Source: Clostridiaceae bacterium (GTDB lineage Bacteria > Bacillota > Clostridia > Lachnospirales > Lachnospiraceae). Taken from it: a DNA stretch of 64,000 bases. The translations under genes were made by a program, and so were the position numbers. Positions 35,525 to 43,141 of the stretch are shown piece after piece. Where the stretch lies: positions 186,001 to 250,000 of the forward strand of contig CABJBA010000002.1 of NCBI GenBank assembly GCA_902363735.1, in the 5' to 3' direction. The notes under the pieces are model-generated. The model did not search any database and was not told where the DNA came from. It saw only the letters and a program-made list of their open reading frames with translations. How positions within the stretch are numbered: position 1 is the stretch's first letter; the number at the start of each line of letters is the position of its first letter.

Positions 35525-36157
35525 ATGAAAGACAAACGTAAATTATCAGATAGACAAGAACATATTTTGGAGTATATAAAAAAGACAATACTTGAAAAGG
35601 GTTATCCTCCTACTGTTAGAGAAATTGGAGAAGAAGTAGGCTTAAATTCGCCTTCTTCAGTACATGGACAATTAGAAGCCCTAGAGAAAAAGGGATATAT
35701 AAGAAGAGATCCTACTAAGCCTAGATCAATAGAAATTATGGACGATTGTTTTAGTTTGACAAAACGTGAAGTAATTAATGTGCCTGTACTAAGTGCCATA
35801 ATCTCCGAACAATCTTTGTATGATGAAGAGTGCATTGAAAGTTATTATCCTATACCTACGGAACTCTTACCTAATGCTGAGACTTTTATGTTTAAAATTC
35901 ATGATGACAGTATGAAAAAAGCAAAGATATTAAAAGATGATCAGGTTATTATAGAACGACTGACTGATGCAGAAAATGGTAATATCATAGCAGCTATTGT
36001 TGACGATAACGCTATCGTCAGGAGGTATTTTAAAGAAGGTGGACTCTATCGTTTGCAATCGGAGAGTGAGAGTGGTTCAACAGAAATAATCTTTGCAAGT
36101 CAGGTGAAAATTTTAGGAAGGGTAATTGGATTGTTCCGAGAAGGAATTCACAATTAG
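35525..36157 (+). CDS. LexA-family repressor lacking autocleavage site and catalytic lysine
   Basis: 210 aa. The N-terminal winged helix is a standard LexA DNA-binding domain (LSDRQEHILEYIKKTI, GYPPTVREIGEEVGL, NSPSSVHGQLEALEKKGYI). The C-terminal S24-type domain keeps the nucleophile Ser (S129 in DDSMKKA), but the Ala-Gly cleavage dipeptide is replaced by Ser94-Glu95 (SAIISEQS), and the catalytic Lys of the VKR motif is Arg166 (AIVRRYF). It should bind SOS-type operators yet not self-cleave. A near-consensus SOS box lies in its own promoter. Alternatively it has a different release mechanism, such as a partner protein. Confidence 0.9.
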   Translation: MKDKRKLSDRQEHILEYIKKTILEKGYPPTVREIGEEVGLNSPSSVHGQLEALEKKGYIRRDPTKPRSIEIMDDCFSLTKREVINVPVLSAIISEQSLYDEECIESYYPIPTELLPNAETFMFKIHDDSMKKAKILKDDQVIIERLTDAENGNIIAAIVDDNAIVRRYFKEGGLYRLQSESESGSTEIIFASQVKILGRVIGLFREGIHN

Positions 36158-36171
36158 ATAAAAATAACAAT

Positions 36172-36522
36172 ATGGTATTTTATATCAACAAACAGGCAAT
36201 AGAAATTAAATCAAGATTTGAAAATGCACCCCTGACATCAACTAATGAATGTTGTTGCGTTGTAGGTATTTTAGCTAAGATATATGGTTTACCAGTGCCT
36301 GTAAAATTTAACACGGTTGAAGAGATGTGCAACGATATTCATAGACAAATTGATGGAAAGCCAATACCATCGAATTACGCAGCTAAGATTATAAAACTTC
36401 TTGATGAGTATTTCAAACCGGGTGACATAACGGATGAATTGTATGAATTATTGAAATATGCTTACAATGAACAAATAGGGGTTGAACCAGCATATAAAGC
36501 TCCAAATTATAATAAACTGTAG
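36172..36522 (+). CDS. Hypothetical protein (116 aa) between lexA-like and polymerase genes
   Basis: It starts MVFYINKQAIEIKSRFENAP, has a double-Cys patch (NECCCVVGI) and a helical C-terminal half (IHRQIDGKPIPSNYAAKIIKLLDEYF). No clear ribosome binding site precedes the ATG, 14 bp after the lexA-like stop, so translation may depend on coupling. No family is recognised. Its fixed position in a repair cassette makes a repair or regulatory accessory role possible, which is inference only. Confidence 0.65.
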   Translation: MVFYINKQAIEIKSRFENAPLTSTNECCCVVGILAKIYGLPVPVKFNTVEEMCNDIHRQIDGKPIPSNYAAKIIKLLDEYFKPGDITDELYELLKYAYNEQIGVEPAYKAPNYNKL

Positions 36523-36561
36523 AGGGAGGCAAATTGCTTCCTTTTCTTTCCACTACCAAAA

Positions 36562-36582
36562 GAACATACATTCGATTATAAT
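36562..36582 (+). promoter_or_regulatory. SOS box and -10 element before the Y-family polymerase gene
   Basis: GAACATACATTC (36562-36573), with flanks AG... and ...G, matches the Gram-positive LexA operator at 12 of 14 positions. TATAAT follows at 36577-36582, 20 bp before the TTG start; the -35 is poor. Confidence 0.72.
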
Positions 36583-36601
36583 TGCTTTAGGAGGTGACAT
36601 T

Positions 36602-37867
36602 TTGAGAAAAATAATTTTTCACATTGATGTGAATTCCGCCTTTCTAAGCTGGGAAGCGGTTTATAGGTTGCATCACCTGGGTGGAACACTCGACTTACGA
36701 GAGATTCCTTCAGCGGTAGGTGGGGATGTGTCCAAGCGACATGGTATTATATTGGCAAAAAGTATACCGGCTAAGAAATATAAAATCCAGACTGGAGAGC
36801 CCGTAACCGATGCTTTAAGAAAATGTCCGGATCTTATACTTGTGCCTCCAAATTATAACTTATACCAAAAGTCATCCAGAGCATTTGTTAATATATTAAA
36901 ACAATACAGTCCAACGGTAGAGCAATACTCCGTAGACGAATGCTTTGTCGATATGACGGGAACTGAATCATTATTTGGAGATCCAATGATTGTAGCAAAT
37001 ACAATTAGAGAAAGAGTATATAATGAGTTAGGTTTTACTGTTAACATTGGTATATCAGATGTAAAAGTGCTGGCTAAAATGGCTTCTGACTTTAAAAAGC
37101 CCAATCTCTGTCATACATTATGGAAGAGCGAAATAAAAGACAAGATGTGGACATTACCCGTCTCTGATCTGTTTTTTGTTGGTAGAGCTACCACTAAAAA
37201 ATTATATAGTATTGGTATTAAATCAATAGGAGAGTTGGCGCAAACCAGTTTACCTATTATCAAATCACATCTTGGTAAGCACGGAGAGGTCATTTGGTCA
37301 TTTGCTAATGGATTGGATTTTTCGGCAGTTGAACCCATTCCTCCACCCAACAAGGGATATGGCAACAGTACAACAATTGCATTTGATGTAACAGATGCAA
37401 CGAATGCAAAGCTTGTATTGTTATCATTGGCAGAAACTGTATCGGCAAGATTGAGAGATGACAATGTTAAGATTAAGTTGGTGTCTGTTGGGATAAGAGA
37501 TTATAACCTCAGATATTACAGCCATCAGAAGAAGTTAACAGCAGCTACGAATATTACCCAAGAGATTTACGAATCAGCCTGTCAGATATTTGATGAGGCT
37601 TGGGATAAGATACCAATTCGACATTTGGGAATCCACACCAGTCATGTAGTGGCAGAAAATGAATCTAGGCAACTTAATCTATTTGACAATTTAGACTACG
37701 AGAAATTGGAACGATTAGATAAGTCAATTGATAACATTCGTAAAAGATTCGGAGTAGATTCCATTGTAAGAGCAAGTTTCATTAAGTCAGATAAAATTGA
37801 TCATATGAGTGGTGGAATTAGTCGTGAAAAGAGAACAGTGAATTATGATAAGCAAAATATATTGTAG
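36602..37867 (+). CDS. Y-family DNA polymerase (DinB/UmuC-like) with beta-clamp motif
   Basis: 421 aa from the TTG at 36602 behind AGGAGGTGAC; in-frame codons further up lack a site and the family start. Palm catalytic residues: D9 in FHIDVNSAF and D112-E113 in QYSVDECFVDMTG. Residue F14 occupies the steric-gate position. The little-finger domain is at about 255-350, and a clamp-binding QLNLF is at 357-361. It should copy damaged DNA (translesion synthesis). Its own SOS box and the downstream SRAP, Ku and ligase genes suggest damage-induced repair. An end-joining gap-filling role is inference. Confidence 0.93.
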   Translation: MRKIIFHIDVNSAFLSWEAVYRLHHLGGTLDLREIPSAVGGDVSKRHGIILAKSIPAKKYKIQTGEPVTDALRKCPDLILVPPNYNLYQKSSRAFVNILKQYSPTVEQYSVDECFVDMTGTESLFGDPMIVANTIRERVYNELGFTVNIGISDVKVLAKMASDFKKPNLCHTLWKSEIKDKMWTLPVSDLFFVGRATTKKLYSIGIKSIGELAQTSLPIIKSHLGKHGEVIWSFANGLDFSAVEPIPPPNKGYGNSTTIAFDVTDATNAKLVLLSLAETVSARLRDDNVKIKLVSVGIRDYNLRYYSHQKKLTAATNITQEIYESACQIFDEAWDKIPIRHLGIHTSHVVAENESRQLNLFDNLDYEKLERLDKSIDNIRKRFGVDSIVRASFIKSDKIDHMSGGISREKRTVNYDKQNIL

Positions 37868-37876
37868 GTGGCAGAT

Positions 37877-38188
37877 ATGGGGATTTTTGGAATAGACACA
37901 AATACAAAGGATATAGACAGTGGCGATATCAGAGGAAAAATGTATCATGTGGCTTGTAAGGTGTGGTTTACCGCTAGTTGTAGTCCTAGACCACTGAGCT
38001 TTAAGTTTGAGGGTGACGATGGTATAATACAAACGGTATCAGATATATGTATTAAAAGCAGTGAGGATAAAAATTATTCCGGTATTCCATCAAAGGAGTT
38101 CGTATGTGAGTCAATTATCGGTGGTTTCCTCAGAGAGTTTAAGTTGATATTTTTTATTGAATCCTGTAAATGGATTATGGTAATATAA
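37877..38188 (+). CDS. Small hypothetical protein following the Y-family polymerase (103 aa)
   Basis: The ATG at 37877 has AGGTGG five bases upstream; a GTG at 37868 is the alternative. The sequence is beta-rich (KMYHVACKVWFTASCSPRPLS, FKFEGDDGIIQTVSDICI, EFKLIFFIESCKWIMVI) with a Cys in several strands and no signal peptide. Position right after a translesion polymerase recalls YolD/UmuD-type partners in Firmicutes, but I see no clear YolD motif. It may be a polymerase accessory protein; this is inference. Confidence 0.6.
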   Translation: MGIFGIDTNTKDIDSGDIRGKMYHVACKVWFTASCSPRPLSFKFEGDDGIIQTVSDICIKSSEDKNYSGIPSKEFVCESIIGGFLREFKLIFFIESCKWIMVI

Positions 38189-38262
38189 TTGATGTAATCT
38201 GTCGAGCTGGATATAATACAATCGGAGCTAAAATGTTGATAATTAGAAAATGAGGTATTTAA

Positions 38263-38826
38263 ATGTGTGGGAGATATTACATTGAAATAGACAACGAGGA
38301 ATTGCAATCCATTGTTGCCGCTGTAGAAAATAAAACGGCGATAAAAACAGGAGAAATACGTCCAACCAATACTGTACCTGTATTATCTCCTACTGGAAAC
38401 ATGACAGCAATGCGTTGGGGTTTCCCGAAGCACTATGGTAAAGGCGTGGTCATCAATGCCAGAAATGAGACCGCAACAAAGTTAGATTCATTTTGGCGCC
38501 CGATGATTGATGATAGATGTTTAATTCCTGCAAGCTGGTACTTTGAATGGAAAGAACATGAATCCAAAAAAGTTAAATACTCTTTTTTCTCTCCAGATAA
38601 AAGCCCTCTATGGCTGGCTGGCCTTTCACAAACAAACCATGAAACAGGAGAATCATTGTTTGTAATTTTAACTCGTCCTGCCTGGTCAGGTATTTCGTTT
38701 ATTCATGATAGAATGCCAGTAATTCTTCCCAAGGAAAAACATGATGAATGGTTAAACGGTAATAATCCTGTGGTTACAATGAGTAAGTCCGTTAACGAAG
38801 TCAATTATGAAAAAGCAGAGGTATAG
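38263..38826 (+). CDS. SOS response-associated peptidase (SRAP/HMCES/YedK family)
   Basis: 187 aa. All family residues are visible: Cys2 right after Met (MCGRYY), the NARNET motif (N65), Glu95 in SWYFEWKE and His148 in IHDRMPVIL. SRAP proteins form a thiazolidine bond from Cys2 to abasic sites in single-stranded DNA and protect them from cleavage. The start must be the ATG at 38263, since Cys2 becomes the N terminus. It belongs to the SOS-linked block behind the Y-family polymerase. Slightly short for the family but complete. Confidence 0.93.
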   Translation: MCGRYYIEIDNEELQSIVAAVENKTAIKTGEIRPTNTVPVLSPTGNMTAMRWGFPKHYGKGVVINARNETATKLDSFWRPMIDDRCLIPASWYFEWKEHESKKVKYSFFSPDKSPLWLAGLSQTNHETGESLFVILTRPAWSGISFIHDRMPVILPKEKHDEWLNGNNPVVTMSKSVNEVNYEKAEV

Positions 38827-38858
38827 AGCCTTTATGGCAGTAGAGTGGCATAAACACT

Positions 38859-39047
38859 TTAATTAATTTTGTTCTGATCCTCTGGAATTGCTGGAATTAT
38901 CACGATCATGTCACCGAATATCATTTCTTGCAGAACTTGTCCCTTTTGAAAATTTGTACCAGACATATAGGTACCACTTAGATTGATAGATGATCCGTTA
39001 TAACGGGTTAGATTAATTGTTTTAAGATTTTTGTCATTATTATTCAT
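38859..39047 (-). CDS. SymE-like/AbrB-fold small protein, antisense to the repair block (62 aa)
   Basis: It runs opposite to its neighbours with GGAAGG upstream of its ATG. Residues 12-52 (INLTRYNGSSINLSGTYMSG, then NFQKGQVL and GDMIVIIPA) match the pattern of SymE toxins (Pro/Ile-rich strand, LSGxx, xGFxxGxxL, xIVI), which have an AbrB-type fold. In E. coli SymE is SOS-induced and silenced by an antisense RNA. Here + strand transcription from SRAP would run antisense over the whole gene to the terminator at 39117. Toxin assignment is inference and needs structure comparison. Confidence 0.5.
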   Translation of the reverse strand: MNNNDKNLKTINLTRYNGSSINLSGTYMSGTNFQKGQVLQEMIFGDMIVIIPAIPEDQNKIN

Positions 39048-39116
39048 GTGGCCGTCCTTCCTACCACTCTACCTTGTAATCATAACATAATAAAAAGAAT
39101 TTGAAAAGCCCTTTTG

Positions 39117-39145
39117 AGGCCGTCCATTATCTGAGACGGCCTTTT
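39117..39145 (+). terminator. Intrinsic terminator between SRAP/SymE-like region and ku
   Basis: AGGCCGTC (39117-39124) pairs with GACGGCCT (39135-39142), followed by TTT. On the + strand it ends the SRAP transcript after crossing the antisense gene. Confidence 0.75.
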
Positions 39146-39231
39146 GTATATAATTTAATATTTTTCATAACCATCGCAGAATGCATAATTTCCCTCTTTT
39201 ATCAAACACTATTTCAAAAGGAGGTGTTAAT

Positions 39232-40008
39232 ATGGCCGTAGCACATAAAAGTGCAATTAGTGTAGGTATGCTCTATATACCAGTTGGATTATATAAAACA
39301 ACCAAAGACATATCAGTGAGTTTTAATCAGCTTTGCAAAGACACTCACGAACGTGTTAAATATCAGAAAATATGTCCCTCTTGTAACAAAGAGGTAAAGC
39401 CAGACGGAATCATTAAGGGATATGAATATGAAAAAGGTAAATATGTGACCTTTCAAGAGGATGAGCTTGAACGTATTAAAACAAAGAAAGATAAGACGAT
39501 ACACATTGAACATTTTGCAAAACTGGCTGATGTGGATCAGATATTTTATGAAAAAAATTATTATGTTGTGCCAGAACCGGGAGCTGAAAAGGCATGTGAA
39601 TTATTACGCCAGGCAATGCTTTCTCAGAAGAAGGTGGGCATAGCAAAAACTGTTATCGGATCAACAGAAAATTTAATGGTATTGTATCCGACTAAAGACG
39701 GGATTATAGCCAAAACTTTATTTTATCAAGCAGAGATCCAAGCAGTACCCGTCGCAGTAACTAAAGCTGATGTTACAAAACCAGAAGTAGATATGGCTAA
39801 AACCATGATTGAATCTATGACCCAAACCTTTGACCCCAGTCTCTATCATGATGAATATCAAGAGAAATTAAGACAAGCCATTGAAGGTAAAATAGCCGGC
39901 AAAGAAATTGTAAATGCCGATAATGGTGCACAAAACAACATCATTGACCTTATGGAGGCTATGAAGAAAACCGTTGAAATGGCGAAAGGAAATAAAGGAT
40001 TAGCATGA
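39232..40008 (+). CDS. ku: Ku protein, non-homologous end joining
   Basis: 258 aa from the ATG at 39232 (AAGGAGGTG upstream). Bacterial Ku core: it starts AHKSAISVGMLYIPVGLYKT, then YQKICPSCNKEVKPDGIIKGYEYEKG, and a central FYQAEIQAVP region. Ku homodimers ring-bind double-strand ends and recruit the ligase. The C-terminal tail is short (VEMAKGNKGLA) and lacks the long Lys-rich extension of some species. It overlaps the ligase gene by 4 bp (ATGA), so a Ku-ligase pair is made in step. It is located inside the mobile element, not in a core locus. Confidence 0.95.
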   Translation: MAVAHKSAISVGMLYIPVGLYKTTKDISVSFNQLCKDTHERVKYQKICPSCNKEVKPDGIIKGYEYEKGKYVTFQEDELERIKTKKDKTIHIEHFAKLADVDQIFYEKNYYVVPEPGAEKACELLRQAMLSQKKVGIAKTVIGSTENLMVLYPTKDGIIAKTLFYQAEIQAVPVAVTKADVTKPEVDMAKTMIESMTQTFDPSLYHDEYQEKLRQAIEGKIAGKEIVNADNGAQNNIIDLMEAMKKTVEMAKGNKGLA

Positions 40009-40931
40009 TGGATATTTTTGATACAAAGAATATTAGTCCTATGCTTATATCTGAAATGCAAGACCCATTTGATTCACCCGACTATATTTATGAAATAAAA
40101 TGGGACGGTATTAGATGCGTGTCCTTCTTGGGCAATGAAACAGATATACGGAATAAGAGAAACAAACTTATGTCCCATATATTTCCCGAACTGGAAAACC
40201 TGCATAAGCAAGTCAAAACCAAATGTATTCTTGACCATGAATTGATAGTTATGAAAAACGGGAAACCAGATTTCTACGAGGTGCAAGGTCGATCCATTAA
40301 GACAAATCCATTTAAAATCAAATTAGCTTCAGATAAATTTCCCGCCAGTATAGTCGTCTATGATATTCTATACTACAAAGACAAAGATATAACCATGCTA
40401 CCCCTTGTGGAGCGAAAGAAATATCTCGAAGAAGTAGTAATAGAAGATGGTAGTATTTCAGTTTCTCGTTATGTGGAGAATGATGGAATCGCACTATTCA
40501 ATCTAGTAAAGGAACAAGAGTTAGAAGGAATAGTTGCCAAAAGAAAAGATAGTCTGTATTGGCAAGGAAAAAAGTCAAAAGACTGGATCAAGTGCAAAGT
40601 AATGTCTACAGACGATTGTGTCATCTGCGGATATATACCAAAAGCCAATAATATGACAAGTCTTGTACTAGGGCTATATGATAATGAGGTTCTTGTGTAT
40701 AAAGGACACGTGACTCTTGGAGTAAGTCTTAGAATTTTAAATCAGCACAAATATAAAGTGATTGATTACTCCCCTTTTGGATATGTCCCGGAAGGTAATA
40801 ATGATGCTGTATGGCTTGTTCCGGAATTAGTTTGTATTGTAGAATCTATGCCTACCGAAAAAGACAGTTTTAGACAACCGGTTTTTAAAGGTATCAGAGA
40901 TGATAAGTTGGCGAAAGAGTGCATTGTTTGA
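40005..40931 (+). CDS. ATP-dependent DNA ligase (LigD-type ligase domain only)
   Basis: 308 aa. The nucleotidyltransferase motif I is EIKWDG with adenylated Lys32; other motifs include VYDILYYKDKD, ELEGIVAKRKDS and KDWIKCKV. A C-terminal OB domain follows. There is no polymerase (primase-like) or 3'-phosphoesterase domain, which are fused in full LigD, so end processing must come from other proteins. It is translationally coupled to ku. It seals double-strand breaks held by Ku. The neighbouring Y-family polymerase could supply fill-in synthesis; that is inference. Confidence 0.93.
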   Translation: MMDIFDTKNISPMLISEMQDPFDSPDYIYEIKWDGIRCVSFLGNETDIRNKRNKLMSHIFPELENLHKQVKTKCILDHELIVMKNGKPDFYEVQGRSIKTNPFKIKLASDKFPASIVVYDILYYKDKDITMLPLVERKKYLEEVVIEDGSISVSRYVENDGIALFNLVKEQELEGIVAKRKDSLYWQGKKSKDWIKCKVMSTDDCVICGYIPKANNMTSLVLGLYDNEVLVYKGHVTLGVSLRILNQHKYKVIDYSPFGYVPEGNNDAVWLVPELVCIVESMPTEKDSFRQPVFKGIRDDKLAKECIV

Positions 40932-41020
40932 TGAAATTACAGATACAACATATAGTGAAAAAGTGTTTTAAAAACACAATATATAGTGATAAAATCCCGA
41001 TGAAAGTCAGATTTTATCGT

Positions 41021-41064
41021 AAAAAATAGGGAATAGTTGAGCTTAATACTCCTCTATTCCCTAT
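41021..41064 (-). terminator. Terminator of the phage tail remnant (minus strand)
   Basis: On the minus strand ATAGGGAATAG pairs with CTATTCCCTAT, followed by TTTTT. It ends the XkdX-like gene transcript and separates it from the ligase gene. Confidence 0.8.
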
Positions 41065-41080
41065 GAAGTTTTATATATTA

Positions 41081-41215
41081 TTATTTATATTCTTCTCCGG
41101 TGATCTCCTGGTATTCTTCTGCTGTGATCCAGCGGCTTACGGCATTCCAAGTCATTTTGAATGACCATAATTTGTCATTATAGAACTCCTTTACCAGATT
41201 AAAATTCTTACTCAT
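41081..41215 (-). CDS. XkdX-family phage protein (44 aa)
   Basis: Reads MSKNFNLVKEFYNDKLWSFK, then WNAVSRWITAEEYQEITGEEY, the typical short XkdX pattern found downstream of phage tail-fibre genes. The start overlaps the upstream 92-aa gene by 8 bp (TGA/ATG coupling). It is the last gene of the phage tail fragment; a terminator follows immediately. Confidence 0.8.
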   Translation of the reverse strand: MSKNFNLVKEFYNDKLWSFKMTWNAVSRWITAEEYQEITGEEYK

Positions 41216-41486
41216 TGATTTCGCCCTCCATTTCCACTCCAGACATCATGGTTAAGTACGCAACCTGGGCACGTAACTCTTTTACTTCTTTTTCTAAAGC
41301 GCTTTCTTTGGGTGGATTAAATACAACCTTGTGATTTTCCGAATCCGATACATCAACGTTTGTGATTAAAGCTCCCTCTGGTAGATCAAATACTTTACCT
41401 TTTATTTCTTCTGGGGCGCTCTGATCTTCCCCATATCTCACAGCATGAACACTGCCCGTTTCATCATAAATTACATATACTTTCAT
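41208..41486 (-). CDS. Phage tail-region protein (92 aa)
   Basis: Acidic small protein: MKVYVIYDETGSVHAVRYGE, a middle beta-rich part, and a C-terminal heptad helix (ALEKEVKELRAQVAYLTMM). Proteins of this type commonly lie between the tail fibre gene and XkdX in Firmicute prophages. ATG start with AGGAGG at good spacing. It is part of the minus-strand tail remnant. Confidence 0.65.
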   Translation of the reverse strand: MKVYVIYDETGSVHAVRYGEDQSAPEEIKGKVFDLPEGALITNVDVSDSENHKVVFNPPKESALEKEVKELRAQVAYLTMMSGVEMEGEINE

Positions 41487-41499
41487 TATTTAACCTCCT

Positions 41500-42027
41500 T
41501 TAGGTTGTTGAAAAGTCGATTCTTTTTACGATAAATCCAACACCGTCCTCAGCGTATACGTCTGACCGAACGGGATCGGGTATTATTACGAAATAAGCTT
41601 GTTCGTTTATGTCGCTAATATCTATCGACATGGATGTAATACCACTGTCAAACGTTTGACTTTGGCTAGTTTTGATTACAGTGGTGTGATTGGACTTATA
41701 AAAGGCAACTTTTAAATTTGCCAATTCAAAATTAGCTCCTCGGTAATAACGACTATGCCCATGTATTATTAACCCTTTAAATGGTGACATGTTTATGGAA
41801 GTCCTGTTACACACACGCGCCGATGAGGAACCCATGCTCCCATCAGCGGTGCGAAGGTGTAGACCATTGGCATTAACAGAAAATAGAGCATAAGGATCTG
41901 AATTATAATAATTTCGCACCCCTCCGGTCAAGACCCCCGAAAAGGTGCCATTTAAAAAGACGTTTGACCCGTTGCCAAGTAACTGTAATCTACAGCAGAT
42001 CCTGTCAGTTTGATCCCGTTTACCCAT
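41500..42027 (-). CDS. C-terminal half of split phage tail protein
   Basis: Beta-rich, tail-fibre-like sequence (LNGTFSGVLTGGVRNYYN, FSVNANGLHLRTADGS, AYFVIIPDPVRSDVYA). The ATG at 42027 has no good ribosome binding site. It overlaps the upstream tail gene in the -1 frame, and the upstream frame ends in TAA right after a run of five T. It most likely was one gene with the 41952-42506 ORF, broken by a frameshift or joined by a -1 slip; a tail-related protein either way. Confidence 0.55.
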   Translation of the reverse strand: MGKRDQTDRICCRLQLLGNGSNVFLNGTFSGVLTGGVRNYYNSDPYALFSVNANGLHLRTADGSMGSSSARVCNRTSINMSPFKGLIIHGHSRYYRGANFELANLKVAFYKSNHTTVIKTSQSQTFDSGITSMSIDISDINEQAYFVIIPDPVRSDVYAEDGVGFIVKRIDFSTT

Positions 42028-42506
42028 GCCGTATACCCGCTCAAAATCCTTGGTGCTGTAGCTGTACCCACTGTCTGACTTGCCAGACTGTTTGCCGTAA
42101 CCTTTCCTGAACCGTTGTGGTATCCCGCAGGAACCATATAACTTCCTCCAGCATTAAGTGAGGAAGTAACCGCTCCTCGATTCACAACGGCACCATCTAA
42201 TTTACTCTTTGCGTTTGTATTGTAGAATGTATAACCCTCTATTACTTGATTCGGAGTGGCGGTACCAGTCAGTTCAAGAGTTCCAGTCAGTTTACTTTTC
42301 GCGTTTGTATTATAAAATGATGAATCTTTTAAAACGTCCCCAATGGTCGCAGTTCCTGTTAATTCAAGTGTGCCGGCTCCGATTTCATCATCCGAATCTG
42401 AAGTTACTGCCGTACATCCTTTTAAGACATCGCTGAGAGTTGACGTAAGCTCATCAGAACCGATTCCGCCACCGCCCCCAATATTAGTAATTCCGCATTT
42501 AGCCAT
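41952..42506 (-). CDS. N-terminal half of phage tail protein with repeated GTLELTGTAT modules
   Basis: It starts MAKCGITNIGGGGGIGSDEL, typical of Firmicute phage tail proteins, followed by repeated modules (AGTLELTGTATIGDVLKDSS, then FYNTNAKSKLTGTLELTGTA). It ends at an early TAA with SYLATGQTSF. The next 500 bp continue in the -1 frame with tail-like sequence, so this looks like the front part of a longer gene. It overlaps the start of its upstream neighbour by 1 bp. Confidence 0.65.
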   Translation of the reverse strand: MAKCGITNIGGGGGIGSDELTSTLSDVLKGCTAVTSDSDDEIGAGTLELTGTATIGDVLKDSSFYNTNAKSKLTGTLELTGTATPNQVIEGYTFYNTNAKSKLDGAVVNRGAVTSSLNAGGSYMVPAGYHNGSGKVTANSLASQTVGTATAPRILSGYTAWVNGIKLTGSAVDYSYLATGQTSF

Positions 42507-43126
42507 TATTTTCTCACCACCTCTACATAATCAATATTCAAATTACTTTTAGGAAGTTTATTTGCTTTTAAGACAAAATTTCCTTCACCAGTGTTACTCT
42601 TGACATAAATAAATGCCTTTGAAGCATTCAGTTTACTGTCATCAGCAAAATATATTAAGACTCTGTCATCTTCTAAAATATCATTTGAGTGATAAGTAAA
42701 CTCTAAATTACTGTCCCAGTCTTCCAATGATATTGTAATATTATCCGCAATCATAACTCCTGTTAAAAATTCTGTCTTTTCAGCAGAATATGCATTGGTT
42801 TTCTTTTCATCTCCAACGGCATCATCTTTAATTCCAATAGTATGTTGTGCAACCTCAATAATCATTGCATCAACATCGTCTTTAAAAAACTTCTGCGTAG
42901 ATTTCATTTCGTCTAAAAGTACGTTAAATTTATCTGCGTTAAATAGCGATTTATCTAAATTGGGATATTGTAGTTTAAGTTGCGCCATTTTATCAGTATT
43001 ATTATTTTCCCAAGCTTCGTTGTACTGATCTACAATTGGTCTGAGAGTTGGAGATACATCTTGCATATTTGGCATTTCACATATTTCCTCTGGGAAATTA
43101 CTTTTTGGATATTCAGGATAAGCCAT
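42506..43126 (-). CDS. Phage tail/baseplate-associated hypothetical protein (206 aa)
   Basis: It starts MAYPEYPKSNFPEEICEMPN with AGGAG upstream. The N-terminal part is helical (LRPIVDQYNEAWENNNTDKM, LLDEMKSTQKFFKDDVDAM) and the C-terminal part is a beta sandwich-like region (NITISLEDWDSNLEFTYHS, KAFIYVKSNTGEGNFVLKA). It lies between a DUF5048-like gene and the tail-fibre gene, so it is a tail or baseplate upper protein. Specific function is unknown. Confidence 0.65.
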   Translation of the reverse strand: MAYPEYPKSNFPEEICEMPNMQDVSPTLRPIVDQYNEAWENNNTDKMAQLKLQYPNLDKSLFNADKFNVLLDEMKSTQKFFKDDVDAMIIEVAQHTIGIKDDAVGDEKKTNAYSAEKTEFLTGVMIADNITISLEDWDSNLEFTYHSNDILEDDRVLIYFADDSKLNASKAFIYVKSNTGEGNFVLKANKLPKSNLNIDYVEVVRK

Positions 43127-43141
43127 TTAATCAACTCCTTT

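Noticed and set aside
36482..36601. N-terminal extension of the Y-family polymerase
   Set aside because: Overlaps the 116-aa gene and lacks family similarity; AGGAGGTGAC precedes the TTG at 36602, which begins at the normal catalytic strand.
37787..38307. Minus-strand ORFs under the polymerase tail and 103-aa gene
   Set aside because: Antisense shadows; the + strand frames have ribosome sites and coherent products.
40988..41018. GATAAAATC/GATTTTATC inverted repeat after the ligase gene as a terminator
   Set aside because: AT-only stem with a 13-nt loop and no downstream T-tract on the + strand; a better minus-strand terminator lies next to it.
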